A stretch of DNA of 64,000 nt from Bacillota bacterium (GTDB lineage Bacteria > Bacillota > Clostridia > Lachnospirales > Lachnospiraceae): contig JAEZJV010000040.1 of NCBI GenBank assembly GCA_023415635.1, forward strand, positions 186,001 through 250,000, given 5' to 3'. Shown here piece after piece: positions 32,510-41,655 of the stretch. The number at the start of each line of letters is the position of its first letter. Position 1 is the stretch's first letter. The notes beneath the pieces are model-generated. The model worked only from the letters and a program-made list of their open reading frames with translations, searched no databases and was not told the origin of the DNA. A program made the position numbers and the translations under genes.

Positions 32510-33623
32510 CTCCTCTCATGATTAAGTCATTCAATTGTGATATTAATCTTGTTTCCATTTCTTTTGCCAATACACTTTCCTTGCAGAGGTATTCCGGAAG
32601 CCCATCTAGCCGGCCTGTTTCTGCAAGACGTGTTGCCGGACAAGCACAGCAGCTTAAGCTGCAGGAGTTACATTGTTCAGGCAAAGGAGGCAGCTTAACC
32701 CGCTTCGGGAACTCCTGCCAGGCCTTTGTAAAGCCCTCCTCAAAGGGGTAGGTCCAACAGTCTCCGAGCATCTGACACCCAATCAGCTTACCATCCCAGG
32801 TAATTGTATAGGAACTCATCCCTGCTTCACAGCCATAAAGTGTCGGCTTCCTCTCTGAGCTGCTATGCTTTTTCACGTTAATCGGTTCTTCTGCTCGGTT
32901 TGTTACAATCTGAGGATACTCATTGACAAGCTTATAAAAGGGCTCTATAACAAATTCAGTGTTTCTTTTTTCCAGCATGGCCACATTCTGCTCCGGGGTC
33001 AGACGGCAGATCTCCACCTTAGAATTACAACCTCTCACAGGCTTTGTAACAATTCTCGATACACTGAATTGCACCTGTGGCCCAAGGGTCTGTACCCATC
33101 TTGTAATAAGATCCAGATCCTTGATATTATCTTTTATTAATGTCGTTCGGACAGTCAGCTTCGATGAAAGCTGCCCAAGCTGACGTATCCCTTCCAGCAT
33201 TCTGTCATAAGCATCCGGATTACCGGTTACTTTCTCATAGGTATCCCGTGAAGCCCCATAGATCGTAATACCAATTCTGTGTGGTGGATATCTGCGAAGT
33301 ATCTCCATGATTTTTGGTGTAATTAAAGTAGCATTGGTATAGAGCGTCAGCATAAAACCAAGCTTTGCTATCTCCTGATAGATTAACGGAAAATCCGGAC
33401 GAAGGAGAGGCTCTCCGCCGGTTAAAAGCAGCCCGATTGTTCCTGCCTCCTGTATTTCCTTAGCCATAGCAATCCACTCGCCTGCAGTTCGTTCTCTGCC
33501 TCCAAGCTCAGCCATCCGTTCCCGGTCAATCCGTACCAGACACATCTTGCATCTCAAATTACATCTAGCCGTCAATTCAAAGGTTGCATTCAATGGTTGT
33601 CTTGCCAATTCTATTTTCTCCAT
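32487..33623 (-). CDS. Radical SAM/SPASM peptide maturase
   Basis: The protein has 378 residues from the ATG at 33623 (AAGGAG 7 bases upstream; another ATG two codons earlier is closer to it). The radical SAM 4Fe-4S motif is TARCNLRCKMC (CxxxCxxC) near residue 25, followed by GGEPLLRPDF. The C-terminal third is a SPASM-type domain: GCEAG, DGKLIGC, LGDCWTYPFEEGF, the cluster CNSCSLSCCAC and a last Cys in PEYLCKE, enough for one or two extra Fe-S clusters. Such enzymes form thioether, C-C or other crosslinks in RiPP precursors. The flanking PqqD-like gene supplies the peptide-recognition domain, and the precursor gene overlaps its 3' end. Confidence 0.88.
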   Translation of the reverse strand: MEKIELARQPLNATFELTARCNLRCKMCLVRIDRERMAELGGRERTAGEWIAMAKEIQEAGTIGLLLTGGEPLLRPDFPLIYQEIAKLGFMLTLYTNATLITPKIMEILRRYPPHRIGITIYGASRDTYEKVTGNPDAYDRMLEGIRQLGQLSSKLTVRTTLIKDNIKDLDLITRWVQTLGPQVQFSVSRIVTKPVRGCNSKVEICRLTPEQNVAMLEKRNTEFVIEPFYKLVNEYPQIVTNRAEEPINVKKHSSSERKPTLYGCEAGMSSYTITWDGKLIGCQMLGDCWTYPFEEGFTKAWQEFPKRVKLPPLPEQCNSCSLSCCACPATRLAETGRLDGLPEYLCKESVLAKEMETRLISQLNDLIMRGDENCAKV

Positions 33624-33645
33624 ACCCATACTCCTTCTGATTATT

Positions 33646-33909
33646 TTATTCGAGTATATTAGATACCTGCAGTTGGCTAATGAAATGATTTGTATCTTCT
33701 TCCGCTTGTTCTCTGCTGATATGATAGATCTCTATCAGCTCTTCTGACAGAATAGAAGGTTCCGAACCTTCGCTGAGCTTCTTCCATAGAAAGGCGGCCG
33801 TTTCATTCAGGGATATAATTCCGTTAAAATATGCGATGTTATCTCCAATGGGAATTACCATATCAGTATCTGCGATTTTTCTTAGTATAAAGCCTTCCTT
33901 TATCTTCAC
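33646..33909 (-). CDS. PqqD-like RiPP recognition protein
   Basis: This 87-residue protein has the PqqD fold pattern: an N-terminal beta hairpin (GFILRKIADTDMVIPIG), then SLNETAAFLWKKL, the hallmark helix of the family, and a helical C-terminus with EEDTNHFISQL. PqqD domains (RRE) bind the leader of RiPP precursors and present it to the radical SAM enzyme. It lies between the exporter and the maturase genes with 15-22 base gaps. A GGGGGGGAGAG ribosome binding site precedes the ATG. It is one of the strongest signs that this cassette handles a peptide substrate. Confidence 0.88.
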   Translation of the reverse strand: MKIKEGFILRKIADTDMVIPIGDNIAYFNGIISLNETAAFLWKKLSEGSEPSILSEELIEIYHISREQAEEDTNHFISQLQVSNILE

Positions 33910-33924
33910 TCTCTCCCCCCCTTA

Positions 33925-35694
33925 CTAACTATCCACTGCCATCCCTGTAGGTAGCTTATTTGTAACTTCAGTTATTTTATTCCCTATAATCTCATATACT
34001 CTGTTACACATCGCAATCACACTTTGCCTGTGGGTAGTAAGTATACAGGAAGTAGCTTTTTCAAAGGTAATGATACCTCGCAACACCTTCTCTTCAGTGA
34101 TCGGATCCAATGCTGAGGTTGCCTCATCCAGAAGCAGGAAGGGCGAATCCCGGAGGAGAGCTCTTGCGATAGACAGTCTTTGAAGCTGTCCCTCGGATAA
34201 GCCTCCTCCTTTCTCCCCGATCTTACTGTGGATTCCCTTCGGTAATGCCATTACGAAATCATAGGCATATGCAGCCTTAAGGGCACCTGATATCTCTTCC
34301 TCCGTAGCTTTGGGGTTTCCCATACGTAGAGTGTCTTCAATCGTACCGGAGAAAAACGTATTATCCTGCGGAACATAAGAGAATAATCCCCTTGATAGAG
34401 AGGATATCTGTACTTTCGTTCCATCCTCCGAGGTACATGTCACTTCTCCCGCCGTAGGCTTTAATAGTCCGAGTAAAATGCGTAGGAGTGTTGTTTTCCC
34501 TTCTCCTGAGCTTCCTATTACTGCTATCATTTCTCTGGGTCTGATATAGAGACTGGCATCCTGAAAAACTCTTTTTTCGTTTTTGTAAATAAAATCGATA
34601 TGGGACATAAAAATGGTAGCTTCCTTGTTCTTTACAGCTGCTTTGAATGTCCCCTCGTCCTTATCAGCATCTCTCTTTTCTCTCGGAAGCTCTATGACAG
34701 CCATAATTCTACCGGCACTGGTAGTAGCACTGATTGCTGAAGGAACCAGACTTGCCAGGGAAGCAAAGCTTCCTGATAGACCACTGGATAGCTGTAGAAA
34801 CAAGGTCATGGTGCCATAGGTAATAAATCCGCTCCATAGTCTGTATACTCCCCAACCAAAGGCAGCATAGGATACTATGAGTCCGATGATTGAAAGCAAT
34901 GAGGAGGTTATAATCGTAAATTTGTTATAATCCAAGGACATTTTTATATAATTATTTAAAATTTTCCTGAGCCTGTTGCCAAAAAAATTCGTAAGTTCAA
35001 AGCACTTGATAATCTGAATATTTTGAAAGGATTCCTCACCAAAAGCCATCATTTCACTGCTAATCTCTCTTACTCTTCTATTATAATCTCTCATACGCAG
35101 CATCAGCATCTTAGACATCAGCAGACTGACAGGTGCACTGATGAGAGCAATCAAGGCCATCACAGGATCATAATACATAATGATTAGTAAAGTACCAAAA
35201 AACTGCAGCAGTCTTGTAATCAGGGAAGGTACAAATCCTAAAACACTGCCTGCAACCGTCTCAACATCTGTATTCAATCTGTTCAGAAGGTCACCGCTGT
35301 GATACTCCGAGATTGCCTCCCAATCAGTTCCCATAATTCTGTCATAAATCTCCGCAAGCATCTCATTATTAACCTTCAGACTAATTCTTGTTGATATTCG
35401 GCTTGCAGCAGCACCGACAAATATATTTCCGAGTGCCATACATAATATAACCACTATGATGAAACGAATATTGACCTTATCAAAACCGGTTACCGCATCA
35501 ATCAGATATTTGGAGGCTACGCTACCCGCCAAGCCCATGGCAGTTCCCAACACCCCCAACATTATGTAGTAAAGAATTGCTTTCCAGTATCTTATAATAT
35601 ATTGGGTCATCCATTTGGCTTCCCTGAGCATTTCTGCCAGGAGACCGGAGCGGAGTGCTTGCTTAAGCTTAAGCTTAAGTGTATATGTAATCAT
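33925..35694 (-). CDS. ABC exporter of the RiPP cassette
   Basis: This 589-residue half-transporter has a six-helix membrane domain (about 30-320) and a nucleotide-binding domain with Walker A GSSGEGKTT, the signature LSEGQLQRLSIARAL and Walker B FLLLDEATSALD. It resembles the exporters of lasso and other RiPP clusters. There is no N-terminal C39 leader peptidase, so leader removal would need another enzyme; the S24/S26 peptidase of the cassette is a candidate. It is the first gene of the run, 67 bases downstream of the terminator that ends the other EPS operon. A weak TTCACA-17-TAATCA promoter may lie in that gap. Confidence 0.85.
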   Translation of the reverse strand: MITYTLKLKLKQALRSGLLAEMLREAKWMTQYIIRYWKAILYYIMLGVLGTAMGLAGSVASKYLIDAVTGFDKVNIRFIIVVILCMALGNIFVGAAASRISTRISLKVNNEMLAEIYDRIMGTDWEAISEYHSGDLLNRLNTDVETVAGSVLGFVPSLITRLLQFFGTLLIIMYYDPVMALIALISAPVSLLMSKMLMLRMRDYNRRVREISSEMMAFGEESFQNIQIIKCFELTNFFGNRLRKILNNYIKMSLDYNKFTIITSSLLSIIGLIVSYAAFGWGVYRLWSGFITYGTMTLFLQLSSGLSGSFASLASLVPSAISATTSAGRIMAVIELPREKRDADKDEGTFKAAVKNKEATIFMSHIDFIYKNEKRVFQDASLYIRPREMIAVIGSSGEGKTTLLRILLGLLKPTAGEVTCTSEDGTKVQISSLSRGLFSYVPQDNTFFSGTIEDTLRMGNPKATEEEISGALKAAYAYDFVMALPKGIHSKIGEKGGGLSEGQLQRLSIARALLRDSPFLLLDEATSALDPITEEKVLRGIITFEKATSCILTTHRQSVIAMCNRVYEIIGNKITEVTNKLPTGMAVDS

Positions 35695-35761
35695 AATTAT
35701 CCTTTCAATGTTATGATTTTGTTGATTAATTTACATATTTTTACATGTGAAGGTCATTTAA

Positions 35762-35806
35762 AAACTAAGCAAAGAAAGATGATATTTAATCTTTTGCTTA
35801 GTTTTG
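35762..35806 (-). terminator. Rho-independent terminator ending the large EPS operon
   Basis: AAAACTAAGCAAA (35762-35774) and TTTGCTTAGTTTT (35794-35806) form a 13-base-pair stem with a 19-base loop; on the minus strand TTTTT follows. It lies between the GT-D-like gene and the ABC exporter gene and separates the two EPS-related transcripts. Confidence 0.75.
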
Positions 35807-36107
35807 TATTATATTAACATAATATGCTATATATGTACAGGAAAATGGTTCGATATTTTCCGTTATTTTCCAGTATAGACCCCAACAATAACATTTATTC
35901 TGGCATAAATTAAATGCTATGTTTCAAACTTTTACCTTTTACACTATAAAATATAGATTAAATATCGAGACAAATGGCAAAGAAGTATTAGGTTCAACTC
36001 CAGCAATCAATTATCACTAGAGTAGATAGTACTGTTTTTAGTGTTAATTGTAATAACATTACCAATTGCAATATTTCCATCATCAGTCTCATGAAGAATT
36101 TAATCAG
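35807..36107. other. AT-rich gap with no gene
   Basis: About 300 bases between the terminator and the stop codon of the GT-D-like gene. The sequence is AT-rich with short runs and no frame with a credible start and ribosome binding site on either strand. I see no repeat or promoter of note. Confidence 0.5.
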
Positions 36108-37091
36108 TTACCAATACGCCCCATTTTCTACAATATCTGCATTCTTTGGCTTTTCACTTTCCATAGGACGGGTCCAATACTTGTTAATATAGTTAGCATA
36201 TTCCGGTTGATCTACGGCCCACCTTTGTCCGTAAATCCCAAAAAGCATTTGAACCCAGCTAGCCATATGTATAGCAATCTTTCCCTGTCTCTTACAATGA
36301 GCAGCTAAAGACATTCCGTATGCACCACATCCTATTATAGCTACATCATAATCATAGCTATCTATTTCTTTCTCCATAGCAGACAAGGCTTCGAACCAAT
36401 CTTCATATCCAGTATTTTTGCCATTTCCAGCAATGCTTTGAACAGCTTTGACAAGATATAATTTTTTAAATTCAGGTAAAACTTCGGGATCCTCAAACAA
36501 CTTTTCTCTCAACTCATACTGTCTTTTAATCGATTCAGTAAAGGGATGTACAACTAAAACTTTTTTTCCTTTTAGTGCACTTGTCCATGGTTGTTTATAT
36601 GAAAAAGGGGCACAATAACTATATATGTCTATCTTTTTACAATGAGCTAACTCTTTTTCAAGATAACACTCCTGCTCACAATATGAACCTAGAATATCTA
36701 TGGATTTAATATCCTCAAGTACTAAATCAGTAAATTTATATTCTAAATCAACACTATTAGGAAAGAATCCCGCATTAGAGCATAACGCCTTGATTGTTTG
36801 CTCTGGATAAATACTCCCTTTATTCTTCACGTAATCAAAATAGTCAGATAACTTATATCCTCGTTTATATCTATAACATGAACATAAAGCATTTAATTCA
36901 ATAGTGCCAAATTTTGTAACCATGAGTCCATTTTTAGTATTTAAAATGGCTTCCCTAACTAAATCGTTACCATCTTGCCCATCGTACTGAACTCTTGACA
37001 AATCCCAAAATGATCTATTTTCTCCATTAATCGTTCTGTATATTTTTCTCCCTAATCTGAGTACAAAGTCTCTAACTATTTTTTTTTCCAT
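36108..37091 (-). CDS. GT-D-like glycosyltransferase of the EPS operon
   Basis: This 327-residue protein has the pattern of the GT-D glycosyltransferase family. An acidic G-x-x-E motif occurs in VTKFGTIELNAL (residues about 58-69), followed further on by KKVLVVHPFTESIKRQY and YDVAIIGCGAYGMSLAAHCK. It closes with the short KWT... region of the family. GT-D proteins (for example GtfD-type enzymes of serine-rich repeat glycosylation) add sugars using a fold unlike GT-A/B. It is the last gene of the EPS operon and overlaps the HAD gene by 16 bases. The sugar is unknown. Confidence 0.65.
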   Translation of the reverse strand: MEKKIVRDFVLRLGRKIYRTINGENRSFWDLSRVQYDGQDGNDLVREAILNTKNGLMVTKFGTIELNALCSCYRYKRGYKLSDYFDYVKNKGSIYPEQTIKALCSNAGFFPNSVDLEYKFTDLVLEDIKSIDILGSYCEQECYLEKELAHCKKIDIYSYCAPFSYKQPWTSALKGKKVLVVHPFTESIKRQYELREKLFEDPEVLPEFKKLYLVKAVQSIAGNGKNTGYEDWFEALSAMEKEIDSYDYDVAIIGCGAYGMSLAAHCKRQGKIAIHMASWVQMLFGIYGQRWAVDQPEYANYINKYWTRPMESEKPKNADIVENGAYW

Positions 37092-39010
37092 TTCAAATCC
37101 CTCAAGGCATTTCTCAATTCTCTAAATTCTCTTCTACAGTTATAAATCGTTAAAGCTATCCTTCCCTTTGAGTTGAGGACAAGGTATCCTTGTATCCATT
37201 TTATTGTATGTGGAATATCCTTCATCAAAAGATACTTACTGTAATATGGAATGGTCGGATCAGCTAACTTCCTATCATTTTCAATATCATCGTCATATAA
37301 GTTACAAATAAGTTCTGCAATTTTATATTCTGGGTATTCGATCATTGATATGAAATTCTTAAATGAATTTATCCCAATAGTAATATCAATATTAGTACTC
37401 ATCCACTCAGTGAACCTGATTACAGCATCTTGGACTGCAAATATTATATCATTGTTATATAATTCCATTCTTTGTGAATCACAAAAAACTCTCACAGTAC
37501 CATCTGAATTATAATACAATTTTTCAGCTGTTCCTGTCGGTTCAAATAACAAATGTTCAAAAAGTAACGCATGTTCTTTAAATAAATGGACATACTTTTT
37601 ATGTTTTTCATTACTAGAAAGCCATGCCAAGCTACGATCACCTAAACGATTTATACATTTATCAGATGCAATAAATTGAAGTCCTAAAATATCGCACCGT
37701 TCTTTACATTCGCATAAAAAACGTTCTATTAAGTATTGGCCTGTACCATTTATACTATTATTAACAAGTCCAACCTTATGACTTGTGATTCCAATTTGCG
37801 TTAAATAAGCTCTCAGCATTTTTCTTTGATTTTCTATACTTTCTTCTAATAGCATAACCAAAAAATCCAAAATATCATTTGTATTTCCTTGAGCAATATC
37901 TTTATACGTAATTATTTGTTCTTGCCTAAAGCCAGGGTGAATTTTAGCAATCTTATCTACAACATCCTCTAAGCTGTCAACGCCTAAATATTGTAGGATA
38001 TCTTTCCAAAAGTATTCTGGTTGGCTGTTGATACTGGCCAATAACTGTTCAGATGCTTTTCCCTGCTTTATCATTGGGAGTCTAACCAAATTTCTATTAA
38101 GATTTATATACTCTGACTTATCGTGAGGATATAAAATTTTATAACACTTATAGATTAAAAATCCTTCTCGAGCTACAAAGAGTAGCTTTTCTAGATTTTG
38201 TTTTTCTTTGTTTTCATGAACCCACTTACAAAATTCAACTATGATTGGAGCCACTATATCAATTCCTAGGATTCTTTCCGTTTTATAACTAGAAAAACTT
38301 TGCTTACATCTCTCTCTGAAGCAACTCAAATGTTCTTCTATAATGTCATCTTTTATTATCACCTTAGTGTCAAATGGATTTTCTATTCTTTCAACAGCTT
38401 TAATCCCATTTTCATTTGCACGCTGTAAATCACTTAATGGGTTATCACCTATATGTAACAATTCATCAAAATTTATCTTCAACTCCTGTAGCACAAATGG
38501 ATAAAGAGTTCCTTCAAGCTTCGTTTTTCCCACCTCACCCGAAATAAATAATTTATCATAGACTACACCAACTTTATTTAAAATAGCATTTATTGTAGCG
38601 CGATCAAGATACATGTCGGTAATGATAACTATATACTTACTTTTGGTTCTACACCAATTTAAAAAATCAATCATTGGAATATTGGGTACGCAATTTTGGA
38701 CTTCTACAGATTTTTCTATTAAGATAAGTTTTTTCTTAGTGTCTTCATCATAATCCAGTAAGTCATATATTTGCTTTAGTGTTATCTCTCTTTGATTATT
38801 ATTTTTTCTAGCATTTTGCTCTGCTGTAATTCTATTTTTTTTAAAATTTCTTATTTCATGTCCATACTGCTTTTTATATTTGTACTCAACCAACTTAAAT
38901 ATAGCTTCAGGGCAGGAAACAGTTCGAAACATCAACGTATCAAAAACGTCAAAGGAAACATATTGAAATTTAGTTGTTATCTCTTTTAATTCTTTAAGCT
39001 CCATGTTCAT
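37076..39010 (-). CDS. HAD hydrolase fused to a long uncharacterised domain
   Basis: This 644-residue protein has an N-terminal HAD-superfamily domain (about 1-215) with DVFDTL (motif I), ITDMYLD (motif II), GEVGKTKLEG (motif III lysine) and HIGDNPLSD (motif IV). The remaining 430 residues contain LLFVAREGFLIYKCYKILY and VGLVNNSINGTGQYLIERFL. They look like a region found attached to HAD domains in surface polysaccharide clusters. A phosphatase or nucleotidyl-sugar-linked role in EPS is inferred. It lies 11 bases after the flippase gene and is translationally coupled to the GT-D-like gene. Confidence 0.65.
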   Translation of the reverse strand: MNMELKELKEITTKFQYVSFDVFDTLMFRTVSCPEAIFKLVEYKYKKQYGHEIRNFKKNRITAEQNARKNNNQREITLKQIYDLLDYDEDTKKKLILIEKSVEVQNCVPNIPMIDFLNWCRTKSKYIVIITDMYLDRATINAILNKVGVVYDKLFISGEVGKTKLEGTLYPFVLQELKINFDELLHIGDNPLSDLQRANENGIKAVERIENPFDTKVIIKDDIIEEHLSCFRERCKQSFSSYKTERILGIDIVAPIIVEFCKWVHENKEKQNLEKLLFVAREGFLIYKCYKILYPHDKSEYINLNRNLVRLPMIKQGKASEQLLASINSQPEYFWKDILQYLGVDSLEDVVDKIAKIHPGFRQEQIITYKDIAQGNTNDILDFLVMLLEESIENQRKMLRAYLTQIGITSHKVGLVNNSINGTGQYLIERFLCECKERCDILGLQFIASDKCINRLGDRSLAWLSSNEKHKKYVHLFKEHALLFEHLLFEPTGTAEKLYYNSDGTVRVFCDSQRMELYNNDIIFAVQDAVIRFTEWMSTNIDITIGINSFKNFISMIEYPEYKIAELICNLYDDDIENDRKLADPTIPYYSKYLLMKDIPHTIKWIQGYLVLNSKGRIALTIYNCRREFRELRNALRDLKWKKK

Positions 39011-39021
39011 TTTTCCTTTTT

Positions 39022-40527
39022 TTACTTTTTTACTCGTCTCATGATTACACTCTTTTCATTCTTATTTAATGCAATGCAATAAATTGATATTACATAAACA
39101 ATAATATATAAGAATATTGCTAGAAACAGTTTTCTATAAGAATTCTGTACTATATATACTTGTTCAAATATACCAAATAATATTATTGGTATATATGCAG
39201 GAATAAAACTGCGTAATTGTTTCCAAAACCAAAACATATTTAATCTCATTTTTTTGTGATAATAATAATTCAAAAAAAAGCAATGACCTACTATAAAAGT
39301 GACTGCAGTCCCAATTGCAGCACCCTTTGCTCCCCATACTTTGATACAAGGGATACTTACAAATATATTTGATACAGCAACAATTAAATAAACAATAGAT
39401 CTTGCTTTATGCATATTCATGGCTCTTTGAATTTCAACTCCAAGACATTGAATAAATGGAACAGTCGCAGGAACCATTAATAATAATCCTATCTGGTAAG
39501 AAGTTGTATATCCCTCTCCAGCCCATAAATTAATGAAATTACGTCCAAAAAATATATATCCTGAAATAACTGCTCCAATAGCAGATAATTGGATTCGCGA
39601 TACATCTGAGAATAACTTATTTATTTCATTTGAAGGTTTTTTTTGGGCTATAAGCATGTTTACTTTTGCCGTATAAACTGATGGAATAGCATTTGAAAAC
39701 TGCATATACATTGAATTCAACTGCGACGCAACTGCATAAATAGCTACCGATATTGTTCCCGCCATTCTTCCTAAAAGAAATTTATCTAAATTCCAATTAA
39801 TTTGATCTACAATCTGATTAATAAAAATGAACAATGTAAATGCTGATATTTCTCTGATTAAATGAAATTCAAAATTCAGAAAAGAAAATTGCATATGCAG
39901 TTTTCTAAAACAGAAAGTAGCGTTCACTAGGAGTTTTGTCATGGTTAAGATTGTAGACACGCAAACCATCGCAATAGATCCATGACCTGTCAATAATAAA
40001 GGCAGCGTTACTATTGGACTAAAGGCATTTTGAAATACTATAAGTAATTTTTGAAATACAAATTCTTCATGAGCCATTACATAGCAATCAAATAGAGACA
40101 TTGGAAAAGTCAAGCTTAAGTTAAGCACTAAGATAGATAATAAAATCTTAGCTTTTTCAAGTTCATTTTCTGTTAACCCATTGCCAAAAATAACTTTTGC
40201 GTTTCCAACCATGATATAACCTGCAATTAGCGCAACGATCGCCATAAACATAAATACAAAAAAGAACATTCCATTTAATCTAGACACTGCATTCTTATCA
40301 TTCTGTACCTTATATCTAGAATAAAACCTCATATATGCGCCAGAAAACCCTAAGCTTAATAGTGATAAATATCCAACAATTGATGCAACCAATTGATACA
40401 AACCATATTCGCTTTGGCCTAAGATCCTTAGCATTACCGGTGTATATATTAATCCACTTACTATTTGAATAGCTTGAGCCAGATATGAAAGAAGTATGCT
40501 TATTTTATATTTATTGTACTTTATCAT
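39022..40527 (-). CDS. Wzx-type polysaccharide flippase
   Basis: The protein has 501 residues from the ATG at 40527, which overlaps the stop codon of the pyruvyl transferase gene (ATGA) and has AAAGG 9 bases upstream; a further upstream ATG would read into that gene. It has about 12-14 membrane helices throughout and the start LLSYLAQAIQIVSGLIYTPV typical of the PST/MVF flippase family. It moves the lipid-linked repeat unit of the EPS across the membrane. Its partner polymerase (Wzy) is encoded two genes upstream. Confidence 0.85.
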   Translation of the reverse strand: MIKYNKYKISILLSYLAQAIQIVSGLIYTPVMLRILGQSEYGLYQLVASIVGYLSLLSLGFSGAYMRFYSRYKVQNDKNAVSRLNGMFFFVFMFMAIVALIAGYIMVGNAKVIFGNGLTENELEKAKILLSILVLNLSLTFPMSLFDCYVMAHEEFVFQKLLIVFQNAFSPIVTLPLLLTGHGSIAMVCVSTILTMTKLLVNATFCFRKLHMQFSFLNFEFHLIREISAFTLFIFINQIVDQINWNLDKFLLGRMAGTISVAIYAVASQLNSMYMQFSNAIPSVYTAKVNMLIAQKKPSNEINKLFSDVSRIQLSAIGAVISGYIFFGRNFINLWAGEGYTTSYQIGLLLMVPATVPFIQCLGVEIQRAMNMHKARSIVYLIVAVSNIFVSIPCIKVWGAKGAAIGTAVTFIVGHCFFLNYYYHKKMRLNMFWFWKQLRSFIPAYIPIILFGIFEQVYIVQNSYRKLFLAIFLYIIVYVISIYCIALNKNEKSVIMRRVKK

Positions 40528-41636
40528 CCAAATTGCCTTTCTTCTTTCATCCATTTATCCAACTCAAAATATTGATGCTCAGCATTTTGAGAAATATTAA
40601 TGATCTGGACTTCACTAAGTTGTATCATCAAATTATTAGCGTTTTCAACAGAAGCACCAAGCAAATTATCAATTTTTATTCCAGTAACCCCTAACATATC
40701 TAATAGATTTTCTGTCTTGCTTTCATATATTACGGGCAAAACTTTAAGTCCCAATTTTAAGCCGAGAACAATAGAATGATATCGAGTTCCAACCATTATC
40801 TCTGATTTACTTATGATTGATATTATTTCATTCATATTTTCACTATATGAATATACTGAAACTTTATCTAACGGTATAGATTTTATAATGCGCTGGATGG
40901 CTTTATTGTCATGGTGATTATTACATAGCGAAAGGAAATTCAATTTATATCCTTTTTCAAGAAAATATTTTGATACACTCAAAATCCATTTTTCATATGA
41001 TTTTGCTATTTCATCAGCAAATCTACCATATGTGTCTATAACTGAAATACATACTTCTTTTTCTTTCTTTTGATTTAAAAGTTTCTTAGTAAACACCATA
41101 TCATACGCATAACTCGAATTGGCTTTTTCTCCCATTCTTTCATACGACCATTTGTCCCTAAATACTATATGTTTATAGCCAGCTATTACCATTTTGACTG
41201 CAGTCTCATATTCTTCTGTTTTAAACGGTCCGACAGTGGCGCTTATAGAAAAGAAAGGGATTTGTTTTAGCTGTTGTTGTTTAATCTTGTATTTTATTAC
41301 CGACTTCCAATCACGAGTCTCTACAAATTGAGATCCTCCCAACCATATATTACCATCCATTTTTTTTATCCATAGCTTGTCTAAATTATACATTCGATTC
41401 CAGTATAATATTGGCAAGAGTCTTTCTTTAAAAAGCCATCTATTAATCCTTTCTGTATTTTTTCCGAAACTTTTCATTGGAATACAATGTAAATTTTTTA
41501 AATTACTGTAGTAATTAAGATACTTCACCGGAATATAAAGATAAAATTGAATATCTTTATATCGCTTACATATTAGGTCGATAAATAAATCGTCTCCTAT
41601 ATTTTCATCAACATATGCATATAGCATTATATTCAT
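40524..41636 (-). CDS. Polysaccharide pyruvyl transferase family protein
   Basis: This 370-residue protein has the family signature NIGDDLFIDLICKRY (residues about 12-26), then IWLGGSQFVETRDW, FFSISATVGPF, IVFRDKWSYERM and MVGTRYHSIVLGLKLGLKVLPV. The family adds a pyruvate ketal to a sugar of a cell-surface polymer using phosphoenolpyruvate; some members are sugar transferases. It acts in the cytoplasm on the lipid-linked repeat unit, so the EPS probably carries acidic pyruvate. It lies between the polymerase and flippase genes. Confidence 0.82.
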   Translation of the reverse strand: MNIMLYAYVDENIGDDLFIDLICKRYKDIQFYLYIPVKYLNYYSNLKNLHCIPMKSFGKNTERINRWLFKERLLPILYWNRMYNLDKLWIKKMDGNIWLGGSQFVETRDWKSVIKYKIKQQQLKQIPFFSISATVGPFKTEEYETAVKMVIAGYKHIVFRDKWSYERMGEKANSSYAYDMVFTKKLLNQKKEKEVCISVIDTYGRFADEIAKSYEKWILSVSKYFLEKGYKLNFLSLCNNHHDNKAIQRIIKSIPLDKVSVYSYSENMNEIISIISKSEIMVGTRYHSIVLGLKLGLKVLPVIYESKTENLLDMLGVTGIKIDNLLGASVENANNLMIQLSEVQIINISQNAEHQYFELDKWMKEERQFG

Positions 41637-41655
41637 AATTTAGTACCCCTTTAAT

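Noticed and set aside
29305..35694. A lasso peptide cluster
   Set aside because: No lasso cyclase (asparagine synthase-like) or transglutaminase-like leader peptidase lies in the cassette; a radical SAM/SPASM enzyme is there instead. The asnB at 62717 is a normal full-type enzyme far away.
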